Source: Acuticoccus sp. I52.16.1
GTDB taxonomy: Bacteria; Pseudomonadota; Alphaproteobacteria; Rhizobiales; Amorphaceae
Assembly: GCF_022865125.1 (NCBI RefSeq)
Contig: NZ_CP094828.1
Span: forward strand, 1,302,001 to 1,366,000
Length of the DNA: 64,000 nucleotides
Direction: 5' to 3'
Part shown: piece after piece, positions 56,291 through 64,000 of the stretch
How positions within the stretch are numbered: position 1 is the stretch's first letter
How the letters are laid out: the number at the start of each line of letters is the position of its first letter
Translations under genes and position numbers: made by a program
Notes under the pieces: generated by a model
Seen by the model: only the letters and a program-made list of their open reading frames with translations
The model's database searches: none
Told to the model about the DNA's origin: nothing

Positions 56291-57229
56291 ATGTCCGATC
56301 ACGCTGACCCTACCCTGACCGTGCCCAGCGCCCCGCCGCGGCGGCGGACCGTGCGCGGCCTCTCGGACCGGTGGATCTCGACACTGTTCGTGGCGCCGTC
56401 GATCGTCCTGCTGCTGGCGATCAACATCTTCCCGCTGATCTGGACGGTGTACCTCTCGTTCACCAACTTCCGCGCCAATCAGCCGGGGCGGCCGGTCGAG
56501 TGGCTGGGTACGCGCAACTATGCGCGCCTTCTGGGGAGCGAGGACATCTGGTCCTACCTCCAGGCGACCGCGCACTTCGTGGTGTGGACGATGGTGATCC
56601 AGGTGGCGCTGGGGCTCGGCCTCGCGCTCCTCATCAACAAGAATTTCAAGGGCGCGCCGGTCTGGACGACGATCATCCTCATTCCGATGATGCTGTCGCC
56701 CGCCGTCGTCGGCACCTTCTGGACCTACCTCTATCAGCCGCAGACCGGCATCTTCTCCTATATCGTCGACTTCTTCACCGGGCTCGGACCGATCGACATG
56801 ATCGGCTCGGTCAACCTGGCGCCCTGGGCGATCGTCATCGTCGATACCTGGATGTGGACGCCGTACATCATGCTCCTATGCCTGGCGGGCCTGCGCTCGA
56901 TCCCCGACTACCTCTACGAGGCGGCCGAGGTGGACCGCGCCGGACCGTTCCAGACCTTCTGGTACATCACGCTGCCGCGCATCCTGCCGTTCCTGATGCT
57001 GGCGGTGCTCTTCCGCGGGATCGAGAACTTCAAGATGTTCGACATGGTGGTCGAGCTGACCTCCGGCGGCCCCGGATCCACCACCGAGCTCGCCTCCATC
57101 AACCTGAAGCGCGAAGCGTTCGAGAAGTGGCGCACCGGGTACGCGTCCGCGTTCGCGGTGATCCTCTTCGTCACCGTCTTCGGTCTCGGCAACATCTACG
57201 TCAAAGCGCTCAACCGGGTGAAGCAATGA
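56291..57229 (+). CDS. CUT1-type ABC permease (MalF-like)
   Basis: A 312-residue inner-membrane permease with six expected spans: LFVAPSIVLLLAINIFPLIW, then FVVWTMVIQVALGLGLALLI, and so on. The EAA loop reads YEAAEVDRAGPFQTFWYITL followed by PRI. ATG 56291 is chosen by the hydrophilic N-terminus and lack of alternatives. ATGA overlap couples it to the next permease. Confidence 0.9.
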   Translation: MSDHADPTLTVPSAPPRRRTVRGLSDRWISTLFVAPSIVLLLAINIFPLIWTVYLSFTNFRANQPGRPVEWLGTRNYARLLGSEDIWSYLQATAHFVVWTMVIQVALGLGLALLINKNFKGAPVWTTIILIPMMLSPAVVGTFWTYLYQPQTGIFSYIVDFFTGLGPIDMIGSVNLAPWAIVIVDTWMWTPYIMLLCLAGLRSIPDYLYEAAEVDRAGPFQTFWYITLPRILPFLMLAVLFRGIENFKMFDMVVELTSGGPGSTTELASINLKREAFEKWRTGYASAFAVILFVTVFGLGNIYVKALNRVKQ

Positions 57230-58173
57230 GTGTCGCCGCCGTCTCCATCGTCGAATCCACCCCGCGCGGAAAGGTGATCGCCGGCACGCTCGTCATCGCC
57301 TACGCGCTGTTGACGATGATCCCGCTGGTGTGGATCGTGGCGACGAGCTTCAAGTCGCCGCCGGCGTCGATCTCCTATCCGCCGCAGGTGATCTTCGAGC
57401 CGACGCTCGAGGGCTACGTGAACCTCTTCACCACCCGCTCGCGCCAGACGCCGGAGTACATCGAGAGCCTGGGCCCGCCGACCACCTGGTACGACGCGCT
57501 GGTGCGCGAGCGGAACATGGTCATCACCGGCGAGTCCCGCTTCGCCGGGCGCTACATGAACTCCGTCATCATCGGCTTCGGGTCGACCTTCCTGGCGGTG
57601 TTCCTCGGCACGCTCGCCGCCTACGCCTTTTCGCGCTTCAAGATCCCGCTGAAGGACGACCTCCTCTTCTTCATCCTGTCGACGCGGATGATGCCTCCGG
57701 TCGCCGTCGCGATCCCGATCTACCTCATGTATCGCGAGCTGGGGCTCAACGACACGCACCTCGGCATGATCCTCCTCTACACCGCGGTGAACCTCTCGCT
57801 CTCCGTGTGGCTCCTGAAGGGGTTCGTCGACGAGATCCCGCGCGAGTACGAGGAGGCGGCGGTGGTCGACGGGTACACCCGCTTCCAGGCCTTCGTGAAA
57901 GTGGTGCTGCCGCAGATGCGCGCCGGCATCGCCGCGACGGCGATCTTCTGCCTCATCTTCGCGTGGAACGAGTACGCCTTCGCCCTCCTTTTGACGTCCG
58001 GCACGGCGCAGACCGCGCCGCCGTTCATCCCGATCATCATCGGCGAAGGCGGGCTCGACTGGCCGGCCGTCGCGGCCGGGACGACGCTCTTCCTGGTGCC
58101 GGTGGTGGTCTTCACCGTGCTCCTGCGCAAGCAGCTCCTGCGCGGCATCACCTTCGGAGCCGTCCGCCGATGA
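57226..58173 (+). CDS. CUT1-type ABC permease (MalG-like)
   Basis: A 315-residue second permease. N-terminal VIAGTLVIAYALLTMIPLVW is the first span. A periplasmic insert (about 65-105, including TRSRQTPEYIESLGPPTTWY) is longer than in MalG. LSTRMMPPVAVAIPIYLMYR precedes the EAA loop EEAAVVDGYTRFQAFVKVVL followed by P. It overlaps the preceding permease and the following small gene by 4 nt each. Confidence 0.9.
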   Translation: MSVAAVSIVESTPRGKVIAGTLVIAYALLTMIPLVWIVATSFKSPPASISYPPQVIFEPTLEGYVNLFTTRSRQTPEYIESLGPPTTWYDALVRERNMVITGESRFAGRYMNSVIIGFGSTFLAVFLGTLAAYAFSRFKIPLKDDLLFFILSTRMMPPVAVAIPIYLMYRELGLNDTHLGMILLYTAVNLSLSVWLLKGFVDEIPREYEEAAVVDGYTRFQAFVKVVLPQMRAGIAATAIFCLIFAWNEYAFALLLTSGTAQTAPPFIPIIIGEGGLDWPAVAAGTTLFLVPVVVFTVLLRKQLLRGITFGAVRR

Positions 58174-58481
58174 CCGAAGCCGAACGCGACACCCGCACCC
58201 CCGAGGCGCGCACCGGCGCGCACACTCTGCCCGATGCGCGCATGATGCCCGAGCCGCCGCATGCCGCGGCGGCCGAGCGGCCGCTGGTGCGCTACACGGT
58301 TCCGCCGGAGGAGCGGCGCCTCCTGCGGCGCGGGCCGTGGGAGAACCTCGCCACCGTCCTCATCGCCGCCGGGGTGGTGATGCTGATGCAGCCGGTGTCG
58401 TTCGTGCTCTACGGCTGGTCGTTCGCGGTGATCCTCACGGGTACCGTCGGCTTCGTCGTCGCCACCCACCTGCCGGAGTAG
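58170..58481 (+). CDS. Small two-span membrane protein of the ABC operon
   Basis: A 103-residue protein with a ~55-residue polar N-terminal tail and two membrane segments (LATVLIAAGVVMLMQPVSFV and WSFAVILTGTVGFVVATHL). I do not recognise a named family. Its place between permeases and ATPases, with 4-nt overlap upstream and 4-nt gap downstream, recalls the small DUF2160/GlpU-type proteins found in glycerol ABC operons, but I cannot show homology. It is likely an accessory subunit of the importer. Confidence 0.7.
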   Translation: MTEAERDTRTPEARTGAHTLPDARMMPEPPHAAAAERPLVRYTVPPEERRLLRRGPWENLATVLIAAGVVMLMQPVSFVLYGWSFAVILTGTVGFVVATHLPE

Positions 58482-58485
58482 CGCG

Positions 58486-59592
58486 ATGGCCGAGATCCGC
58501 ATCGAAACCCTGACCAAGTCCTTCGGCGACTTCACCGCCGTCCGGGGGTCCGACTTCACCATCCGCGACGGCGAGTTCTTCGTGATGCTCGGCCCCTCCG
58601 GCTGCGGCAAGACCACCACCTTGCGCATGATCGCGGGGCTGGAGCTGCCGACCTCCGGGCGCATCCTGCTCGACGGCGAGGACGTGACCTTCAACCGTGC
58701 GTCGCAGCGGGACATCGCCTTCGTCTTCCAGCTCTTCGCGCTCTACCCGCACATGAACGTGCGCCAGAACATCTCCTTCCCGCTGCGCACCCAGCACGTC
58801 CCTCGGCGCGAGGTGCGGGCGCGCACCGAGGAGGTCGCCAAGCTCCTCCAGATCGACGATATCCTCGACCGCCGCGTCTCCGGGCTCGCGGCCGGCGACC
58901 GGCAGCGGGTGGCGCTCGGCCGCGCCATCGTGCGCCGCGCCAAGGCGTTCCTGATGGACGAGCCGCTCGGCGCGCTCGACGCCGAGTTCCGCGAGACGAT
59001 GTGCGAGGAGCTGCGGCTGCTGCACGAGCGGATCGGCGCCACGACGGTCTACGTCACGCACGACCAGATCGAGGCGATGGCGATGGCGGACCGCATCTGC
59101 GTCATGAACCGCGGCGAGGTGCTGCAGATCGGCCCGCCGATGGAGGTGTACGACCGGCCCGCGACGCGCTTCGTCGCCGGCTTCCTCGGCAGCCCGTCGA
59201 TGAACTTCCTTCCCGGCGAGGGGCCGCTGCCGGCGGGCGCCACGAGCGTGCGGGTCGGCGGCGCGAGCCTCGCGATGCCGGCGACGCGGGCCGCGCTCGC
59301 GAGCGGCGAGGCGATCGTCGGCGCGCGGCCGGAGCACATCGCCATCGCCGACGACGGCCCGCTGCGGGGCCGCGTCTTCGCCGCCGAGTACATGGGCGCG
59401 CGCCAGCTCGTCACCGTCGACACCGAAGCGGGACGCGTGCGGGTGCGCACGCCCAACACCGTGCGCGTCGCCGCCGGCGAGACGGTCGGCCTCGCGTTCG
59501 ATCCCGAGCGGCTCATCGTCTTCGACCCGGTCAGCGACAAGGCCGTCCCCAGCGCCCTCTTCGACCGCGCCCGCGCGCGGGAGGCCGCATGA
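58486..59592 (+). CDS. CUT1 ABC ATPase with degenerate signature motif
   Basis: A 368-residue MalK-type ATPase. Walker A GPSGCGKTTT, Q-loop FVFQLFALYPHM, Walker B FLMDEPLGALD and H-loop VTHDQIEAM are intact, and a TOBE-type domain follows (about 235-355). The ABC signature, normally LSGGQ, is LAAGD at residues 134-138 (GLAAGDRQRVALGRA): the conserved Ser and first Gly are lost. It is followed, with 4-nt overlap, by a second ATPase with a normal signature. The two probably form a heterodimer with one full and one degenerate nucleotide site (inference from known asymmetric ABC proteins). Confidence 0.88.
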   Translation: MAEIRIETLTKSFGDFTAVRGSDFTIRDGEFFVMLGPSGCGKTTTLRMIAGLELPTSGRILLDGEDVTFNRASQRDIAFVFQLFALYPHMNVRQNISFPLRTQHVPRREVRARTEEVAKLLQIDDILDRRVSGLAAGDRQRVALGRAIVRRAKAFLMDEPLGALDAEFRETMCEELRLLHERIGATTVYVTHDQIEAMAMADRICVMNRGEVLQIGPPMEVYDRPATRFVAGFLGSPSMNFLPGEGPLPAGATSVRVGGASLAMPATRAALASGEAIVGARPEHIAIADDGPLRGRVFAAEYMGARQLVTVDTEAGRVRVRTPNTVRVAAGETVGLAFDPERLIVFDPVSDKAVPSALFDRARAREAA

Positions 59593-60614
59593 GCACCGCC
59601 AGCCTCCGCGCCGCCACCAAGCGCTTCGGCGACACCACCGCGGTCGATGCCGTCACGCTCGACGTGAAGGACGGCGAGTTCGTCGTCCTTCTGGGGCCGA
59701 CCGGCGCCGGCAAGACCACCACCTTGCGCCTGTTCGCCGGGCTCGAAATGCCGGACGAAGGCACCGTCACCATAGCCGGCGAGGACGTCACCCGGCTGGG
59801 GCCGGCGGAGCGGGACGTCGCCTTCGTCTTCCAGCAATATTCGCTCTATCCGCACCTCACCGTGTACGAGAACCTCGCCTTTCCGCTGAAGGCGCCGGGC
59901 CGCAAGGTGAACCGTGCGGCGATCACCCGGCGCGTCACGGAGATCGCGGAGCTGCTGCGGATCGAATCCAAGCTGAAGAACCGCGTCACGGCGCTGTCGG
60001 GCGGGGAGATGCAGCGCGTCTCCATCGGCCGGGCGCTGGTGCGCGCGCCCAACCTCTTCCTGATGGACGAGCCGCTCTCCTCGCTCGACGCCAAGCTGCG
60101 AGAGGACCTCCGGGTCGAGCTGAAGCGCATCCAGCGGGACCTCGGCGCCACCATCGTCTACGTCACCCACGACCAGCTGGAGGCGATGACGCTCGCCGAC
60201 CGGATCGGCGTCCTCGCTGCAGGTCGGCTGGTGCAGGTGGACACCCCGCGCGCGGTCTACGAGACGCCGGCCGACGTGTATGCCGCGCAGCGCCTCGGCA
60301 GCCCGCAGATCAACCTCCTGCCGCCCGACACCCTGCGCGTCGACACCGCGCCGCAAGGGACCGCCACCGTCGGCGTGCGACCGGAGGACATCGTCCTGCG
60401 GGCCGGCGCCGCGAACGGGACCGGCGTCACGGGGCAGGTCCTGACGATCGAACATTTTGGTGTAGAGACAATCGCGCTCGTCGAAATTTCGGGGCGGCAT
60501 GTGCATGCCCTGGTCGGCCCCCGCACGGACTTCGCCCACGGAACGCCCGTGGCCGCCACCGTGCGGCCAGGGGCGGCGCTCTACTTCGACAGCGCGGGAT
60601 CGAGGCTTTCATGA
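59589..60614 (+). CDS. Second CUT1 ABC ATPase, canonical
   Basis: A 341-residue MalK-type ATPase. Walker A GPTGAGKTTT, Q-loop FVFQQYSLYPHL, signature LSGGE at 136-140, Walker B FLMDEPLSSLD and H-loop VTHDQLEAM are all intact, with a TOBE-type C-terminal domain (about 240-335). It overlaps the first ATPase upstream and dhaL downstream by 4 nt each. Two ATPases for one CUT1 importer is the arrangement of the rhizobial glycerol importer GlpSTPQV. In the heterodimer its Walker A would face the degenerate LAAGD motif of its partner. Confidence 0.9.
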   Translation: MSTASLRAATKRFGDTTAVDAVTLDVKDGEFVVLLGPTGAGKTTTLRLFAGLEMPDEGTVTIAGEDVTRLGPAERDVAFVFQQYSLYPHLTVYENLAFPLKAPGRKVNRAAITRRVTEIAELLRIESKLKNRVTALSGGEMQRVSIGRALVRAPNLFLMDEPLSSLDAKLREDLRVELKRIQRDLGATIVYVTHDQLEAMTLADRIGVLAAGRLVQVDTPRAVYETPADVYAAQRLGSPQINLLPPDTLRVDTAPQGTATVGVRPEDIVLRAGAANGTGVTGQVLTIEHFGVETIALVEISGRHVHALVGPRTDFAHGTPVAATVRPGAALYFDSAGSRLS

Positions 60615-61249
60615 GTACATCCACCGACACGCCCACCGCGACCGACGCCGCGCTGATCGGCGCGCTGATCGCCGCCGCCGGCGAGACCATCGCCGCCCAC
60701 CGCGACGCGCTTTCCGAGCTCGACCGCGCCATCGGCGACGGCGACCACGGCCATAACATGGCCCGCGGCTTCGAGGCCGTGACCGCGATCGCCGGCGAAC
60801 TCGCCGCGCTCCCCTTCGGCAAGGCGCTCGCCAAGGCGGGGACGACGCTCGTCATGAAGGTCGGCGGCGCGTCGGGTCCGCTCTACGGCTCGGCGCTGAT
60901 GGCCGCCGGCAAAGTGCGCGACGACGCCCCCGCCTCGCTCGCCGAGGTGGTGGAGCTGCTGGACGCGGCCGTCGACGCGGTGAAGAAGCGCGGCAAGGCC
61001 GACGTCGGCGCCAAGACGATGCTCGACGTGCTCGTCCCGCTCGCCGACGCGCTGCGTGCCGGCCCGGCCGACCCCGTCGCCACCGCGCGCGACGTGGCGG
61101 CGGCCGCGCTGGAAGCGACCGGCCCGATGACCGCCACCAAGGGGCGCGCCGCCTTCCTGGGCGAACGCTCGGTCGGCCACCTCGACCCCGGCGCGCGCTC
61201 CACGCAGCTCCTCACCGAGGCGGTGTGCACCGTGATGGCCCGCTCATGA
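60611..61249 (+). CDS. dhaL: Dihydroxyacetone kinase ADP-binding subunit DhaL
   Basis: A 212-residue DAK2/DhaL protein. It has the Mg-ADP-binding Asp cluster (LDRAIGDGDHGHNMARGF), KVGGASGPLYGSALM, KRGKADVGAKTMLDVLVP and the C-terminal GRAAFLGERSVGHLDPGA. In PTS-type systems DhaL carries ADP as a cofactor, is rephosphorylated by DhaM, and passes phosphate to dihydroxyacetone bound covalently to DhaK. No DhaK gene lies upstream in this operon. Translation is coupled to both neighbours by 4-nt overlaps. Confidence 0.92.
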   Translation: MSTSTDTPTATDAALIGALIAAAGETIAAHRDALSELDRAIGDGDHGHNMARGFEAVTAIAGELAALPFGKALAKAGTTLVMKVGGASGPLYGSALMAAGKVRDDAPASLAEVVELLDAAVDAVKKRGKADVGAKTMLDVLVPLADALRAGPADPVATARDVAAAALEATGPMTATKGRAAFLGERSVGHLDPGARSTQLLTEAVCTVMARS

Positions 61250-61635
61250 GTGACAACGTCGCGATCGTCATCGTCTCCCACTCGGCCGACGTCGCCAAGG
61301 GTGCGGCGGACATGGTGCGGCAGATGGTGGGCGAGGAGGTGCGCGTCGCCTGCGCCGGCGGCACCGCGGACGGCGGCCTCGGCACCGACGTCGCCGCCAT
61401 CATGGCCGCGATCGAAGAGGTGTGGACCGAGAAGGGCGTTGCAGTCCTGGTAGACCTGGGTGGCGCGGAGACCAATTCGGAAATGGCGATCGAGATGCTA
61501 CCCGAGGACCGCGGCGCCCGTGTCGCGATCCTCAACGCCCCGGTGGTCGAGGGCGCGGTGATGGCCGCGACGGAAGCATCCGGCGGCTCCTCCCTCGAAG
61601 AGGTGCGGCAAACGGCAGAGGATTTTGGAGCATGA
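61246..61635 (+). CDS. dhaM: PTS-dependent dihydroxyacetone kinase phosphoryl donor DhaM (EIIA domain)
   Basis: A 129-residue mannose-type EIIA-like protein. Phospho-accepting His12 lies in VAIVIVSHSADVAKG; GGTADGGLGTD and VLVDLGGAETNSEMAIEML follow, as in DhaM. It is a single-domain form: the HPr and Enzyme I parts fused to DhaM in E. coli are separate downstream genes here. It relays phosphate from HPr to DhaL. Confidence 0.9.
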   Translation: MSDNVAIVIVSHSADVAKGAADMVRQMVGEEVRVACAGGTADGGLGTDVAAIMAAIEEVWTEKGVAVLVDLGGAETNSEMAIEMLPEDRGARVAILNAPVVEGAVMAATEASGGSSLEEVRQTAEDFGA

Positions 61636-61937
61636 CCGGTCCCGCAGCGGCGCCCGCCTCGAGCGAATGGACGGAAGGCGCGGCGACGATCGTCGACCCC
61701 ACGGGCCTCCACGCGCGCCCGGCGGTGAAGCTCACCAAGCTCGCCAAGACGTTCGCCGCCGCCGTCGAGGTCCGCGCCGAGTCCGACGAGCGGTGGACCA
61801 ACGCCAAGTCGCCCAACTCGGTCATGAAGATGAAGGCCGCGCACGGCAGCGCGCTGCACATCCGCGCCGCCGGCGAGGACGCCGAGGCCGCCGTCGCCGC
61901 GCTGGTGGCGCTGGTGGAGGCGAACTTCGATGCCTGA
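61632..61937 (+). CDS. ptsH: HPr-like phosphocarrier
   Basis: A 101-residue HPr with active His27 in the signature GLHARPAVKL and the second conserved region TNAKSPNSVMKM around Ser60, equivalent to the regulatory Ser46. It has a ~15-residue polar N-terminal extension. It starts inside the dhaM stop (ATGA) and overlaps the Enzyme I gene by 8 nt. It carries phosphate from Enzyme I to DhaM. Being encoded here, it is probably dedicated to this relay rather than to the general nitrogen PTS. Confidence 0.92.
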   Translation: MTGPAAAPASSEWTEGAATIVDPTGLHARPAVKLTKLAKTFAAAVEVRAESDERWTNAKSPNSVMKMKAAHGSALHIRAAGEDAEAAVAALVALVEANFDA

Positions 61938-63570
61938 GGCGGCGGCCGTCGCGACCCGCAAGACGACGCTGACCGGCACGCCGGTGTGCGGCGGCATCGC
62001 CATCGGCCCGCTGCACATCCTGCGCGAGGCGGCCGTCGCCCCCCGCACCGCCAGCGCCGCGCCGCAGGAGGAGGTCGCCGCCTTCCGCGCCGCCCTGTCC
62101 GCCGCGACCGCCGCGCTCGAGGAGACCCTCGCCGCCGAAGATCAGCTCGCCGGCGACATCCTGGAGTTCCAGGCCGCGCTCCTCGACGACCCCGACCTCG
62201 TCGACCCCATCGCCGCGACCATCGCGGCCGGCACTGCCGCCGACGCCGCCTGGTCCGCCGCGATGGACGCCGAGATCGCCGACTATCGCGCCGGTGGCGA
62301 CCCGGTGTTGACCGCCCGCGCCGACGACCTCGCCGACCTGAAGCGCCGCGTCCTCCTGGCGCTGTCGGGCGAGCGCGCGGCCGAAAGCGCGGTCCCGGCC
62401 GGCGCGATCGTGCTCGCCGCAGAGCTGACCCCGTCCGCCTTCCTGGCGCTGGACCCGGCGCGGCTCGGCGGCATCGCCACCCTCGGCGGCAGCCCGACCA
62501 GCCACGTTTCGATCCTCGCCAAGGCGCGCGGCGTCGCCCTCGTCGTCGGCCTTCGCACGGCGCTCGACGCATCGTGGGAGGGGGCGCCGGCGATCCTCGA
62601 TGCGGCGGCCGGAACCCTCCTCACCCATCCCGCGCCCGATGCTCTGCGGGCGGCTGAGGCGCGCCGCGTGACAGGCGCCGCCGCCCGCGACGCGGCCGAC
62701 GCGCACGCCGCCGAGCCCGCCGTCACCGCCGACGGCATCCCGGTCAAGGTGATGGTCAACATCGACGATCCGGCGATCCTCGACATGCTCGACCCGGCGA
62801 TCTGCGACGGCGTCGGCCTGACGCGGACCGAGTTCCTCTTCCAGCACGGCGCGCCGGACGAAGCGGCGCAGCTCGCCTTCTACACGCGCCTGATCGCCTG
62901 GGCGGACGGGCGGCCGGTCACCATCCGCACGCTCGACGCGGGCGGTGACAAGCCGATCCCCGGCGTCACCTTCGACGGCGAGGCGAACCCGTTTCTGGGC
63001 GTGCGCGGCGTGCGCCTGTCGCTCGGCCGGCCGGACCTCCTACGCACCCAGCTGCGCGCCCTCGCCCGCGCCGCTGCCACCGCGCCGGTGCCGCTCAAGG
63101 TGATGGTGCCGATGGTGACGGTGCCGGACGAGCTGGAGCGCGTGCGCGATCTCCTCGCCGAGGAGCTGGCCGGCCTCGCCGCGGCCGGCATCCCCGCCGC
63201 CGCCCCGGTGCTCGGCACCATGATCGAGGTGCCGGCCGCCGCCCTCACCGCCGAGACGTTCGACGCCGGCTTCTACTCCATCGGCTCCAACGACCTCGTC
63301 CAGTACGCGACCGCCTCGGCGCGCGACAATCCGGCCGTCGCCCCGCTCGCCGACCCCACCAACCCCGCGGTGCTGGAGCTGATCGCCCGCACCGTCGCCG
63401 CGGGCACCCAGCGGGGGGTCGAGGTCTCGCTGTGCGGCGACATGGCGTCCTCGCCGGCGCTCGCACAGGCGCTGCTGGAGGCGGGGCTGCGCGCCTTCTC
63501 GGTGGCGCCGGCCGAGGTTGGCGCGGTCAAGCAGGCGATCCGCGCGGCCACCGCGACCGGCGGGGAATGA
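61930..63570 (+). CDS. ptsI: PTS Enzyme I (PEP-protein phosphotransferase)
   Basis: A 546-residue Enzyme I, slightly shorter than the usual ~575. Phospho-His192 lies in GGSPTSHVSILAKARG. The PEP-binding domain has GLTRTEFLFQ, RTLDAGGDKPIPG, FLGVRGVRLSL, YSIGSNDLVQYATASARDN and the catalytic Cys502 in SLCGDMAS. It takes phosphate from PEP and passes it to HPr. No GAF domain is present, so it is not PtsP. It closes the Dha relay of this operon and is followed 6 nt later by a small HTH gene. Confidence 0.93.
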   Translation: MPEAAAVATRKTTLTGTPVCGGIAIGPLHILREAAVAPRTASAAPQEEVAAFRAALSAATAALEETLAAEDQLAGDILEFQAALLDDPDLVDPIAATIAAGTAADAAWSAAMDAEIADYRAGGDPVLTARADDLADLKRRVLLALSGERAAESAVPAGAIVLAAELTPSAFLALDPARLGGIATLGGSPTSHVSILAKARGVALVVGLRTALDASWEGAPAILDAAAGTLLTHPAPDALRAAEARRVTGAAARDAADAHAAEPAVTADGIPVKVMVNIDDPAILDMLDPAICDGVGLTRTEFLFQHGAPDEAAQLAFYTRLIAWADGRPVTIRTLDAGGDKPIPGVTFDGEANPFLGVRGVRLSLGRPDLLRTQLRALARAAATAPVPLKVMVPMVTVPDELERVRDLLAEELAGLAAAGIPAAAPVLGTMIEVPAAALTAETFDAGFYSIGSNDLVQYATASARDNPAVAPLADPTNPAVLELIARTVAAGTQRGVEVSLCGDMASSPALAQALLEAGLRAFSVAPAEVGAVKQAIRAATATGGE

Positions 63571-63576
63571 CGGACG

Positions 63577-63996
63577 GTGGACGACGCCGAGGCCGATAAC
63601 GCCGACCCGGTCGCCCACTACAAGCGCCTCCTCAAGGCGGCGCTGGAGCGGCGCCCGTCCGGCACGCGGCAAAAGCTCGCCGAGGCGATCGGCACGCACA
63701 AGAGCTTCATCAGCCAGGTCACGAATCCGGCCTACCGTGTCCCCCTCCCGGCCCAGCACATCCCGACGGTCTTTCGCGTGTGTCACTTCGGGCCGGAGGA
63801 GAAACGCACCTTCCTGGAGGCCTACCGCCTCGCCCATCCCGGTCAGGCCGGCGCCATCGAGGAGCTGGCCCGCATCGACGCGGACGTGTTGCGCATCCCG
63901 GTGCCCCATTTCGCCGACCCCGCGGTGCGGCACGAGGTGGAGGAGCTGATCCGCGATTTTGCCGAACGCGTCATCGCGCTCGCCCACAAGAGCTGA
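63577..63996 (+). CDS. Small helix-turn-helix protein at the end of the Dha operon
   Basis: A 139-residue protein starting at GTG 63577, 6 nt after ptsI. Residues about 12-60 look like an XRE/lambda-type helix-turn-helix (SGTRQKLAEAIGTHKSFISQ then VTNPAYRVPLPAQHIPTVF), and the rest is helical and acidic (HEVEELIRDFAERVIALAHK). It is probably a regulator or partner of this operon. It ends 4 nt before the window edge, so the next gene, possibly dhaK, is not visible. Confidence 0.7.
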   Translation: MDDAEADNADPVAHYKRLLKAALERRPSGTRQKLAEAIGTHKSFISQVTNPAYRVPLPAQHIPTVFRVCHFGPEEKRTFLEAYRLAHPGQAGAIEELARIDADVLRIPVPHFADPAVRHEVEELIRDFAERVIALAHKS

Positions 63997-64000
63997 CACG

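Overview
The window is very GC-rich, almost wholly coding DNA with short intergenic gaps, ATGA/TGATG start-stop overlaps inside operons, and an unusually dense set of solute-binding-protein-dependent importers. This fits a metabolically versatile alphaproteobacterium, most likely Hyphomicrobiales (Rhizobiales) or Rhodobacterales. I saw no rRNA, tRNA, CRISPR array, phage or insertion sequence. Gene functions are read from protein motifs and remembered family sequences; no database search was possible.

Left part (1-11.4 kb): the end of a branched-chain/amide-type binding protein, a nitrilase, a LysR regulator and a DJ-1/PfpI protein carrying the isonitrile-hydratase active-site pattern. These are followed on the opposite strand by a 2418-residue autotransporter with about 24 copies of a glycine-rich repeat and a lysine-rich helical insert.

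Glycerophosphodiester block (11.4-21.8 kb): a 1666-residue RTX protein with two glycerophosphodiester phosphodiesterase domains and a DeoR/GlpR regulator lie on the minus strand. They diverge from a UgpCBAE-like glycerol-3-phosphate importer, across a gap holding a repeated operator-like motif. I infer one scavenging route: extracellular hydrolysis, uptake, repression by DeoR.

Middle (21.8-31.6 kb): pyruvate kinase preceded by what looks like a degraded C-terminal stub of glycerate kinase, a MOT1-type molybdate transporter, a YiaV/YiaW-like membrane-fusion pair, and a signalling operon. That operon has a strong sigma70-type promoter, a Tat-exported binding protein, a PAS histidine kinase, a lone receiver, and a receiver-adenylate cyclase fusion with an altered catalytic residue.

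Catabolic importers (31.7-53.7 kb): a 3-hydroxy-D-aspartate aldolase; an SDR with a five-gene peptide-type ABC importer; a GntR-controlled amidohydrolase/TRAP/dehydrogenase/PdxA2-like operon that looks like acid-sugar catabolism; and a LysR-controlled livJHMGF operon ending in a CnbZ-like deaminase and a ketopantoate-reductase-family enzyme.

Right part (54-64 kb): a single long operon encoding a CUT1-type importer with two different ATPases, one with a degenerate signature motif, plus a small membrane protein, followed by DhaL, DhaM, HPr, Enzyme I and a small HTH regulator. This joins ABC uptake to a PEP-dependent dihydroxyacetone-kinase phosphorelay. No DhaK is visible before the window ends. 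It is the most distinctive system here.
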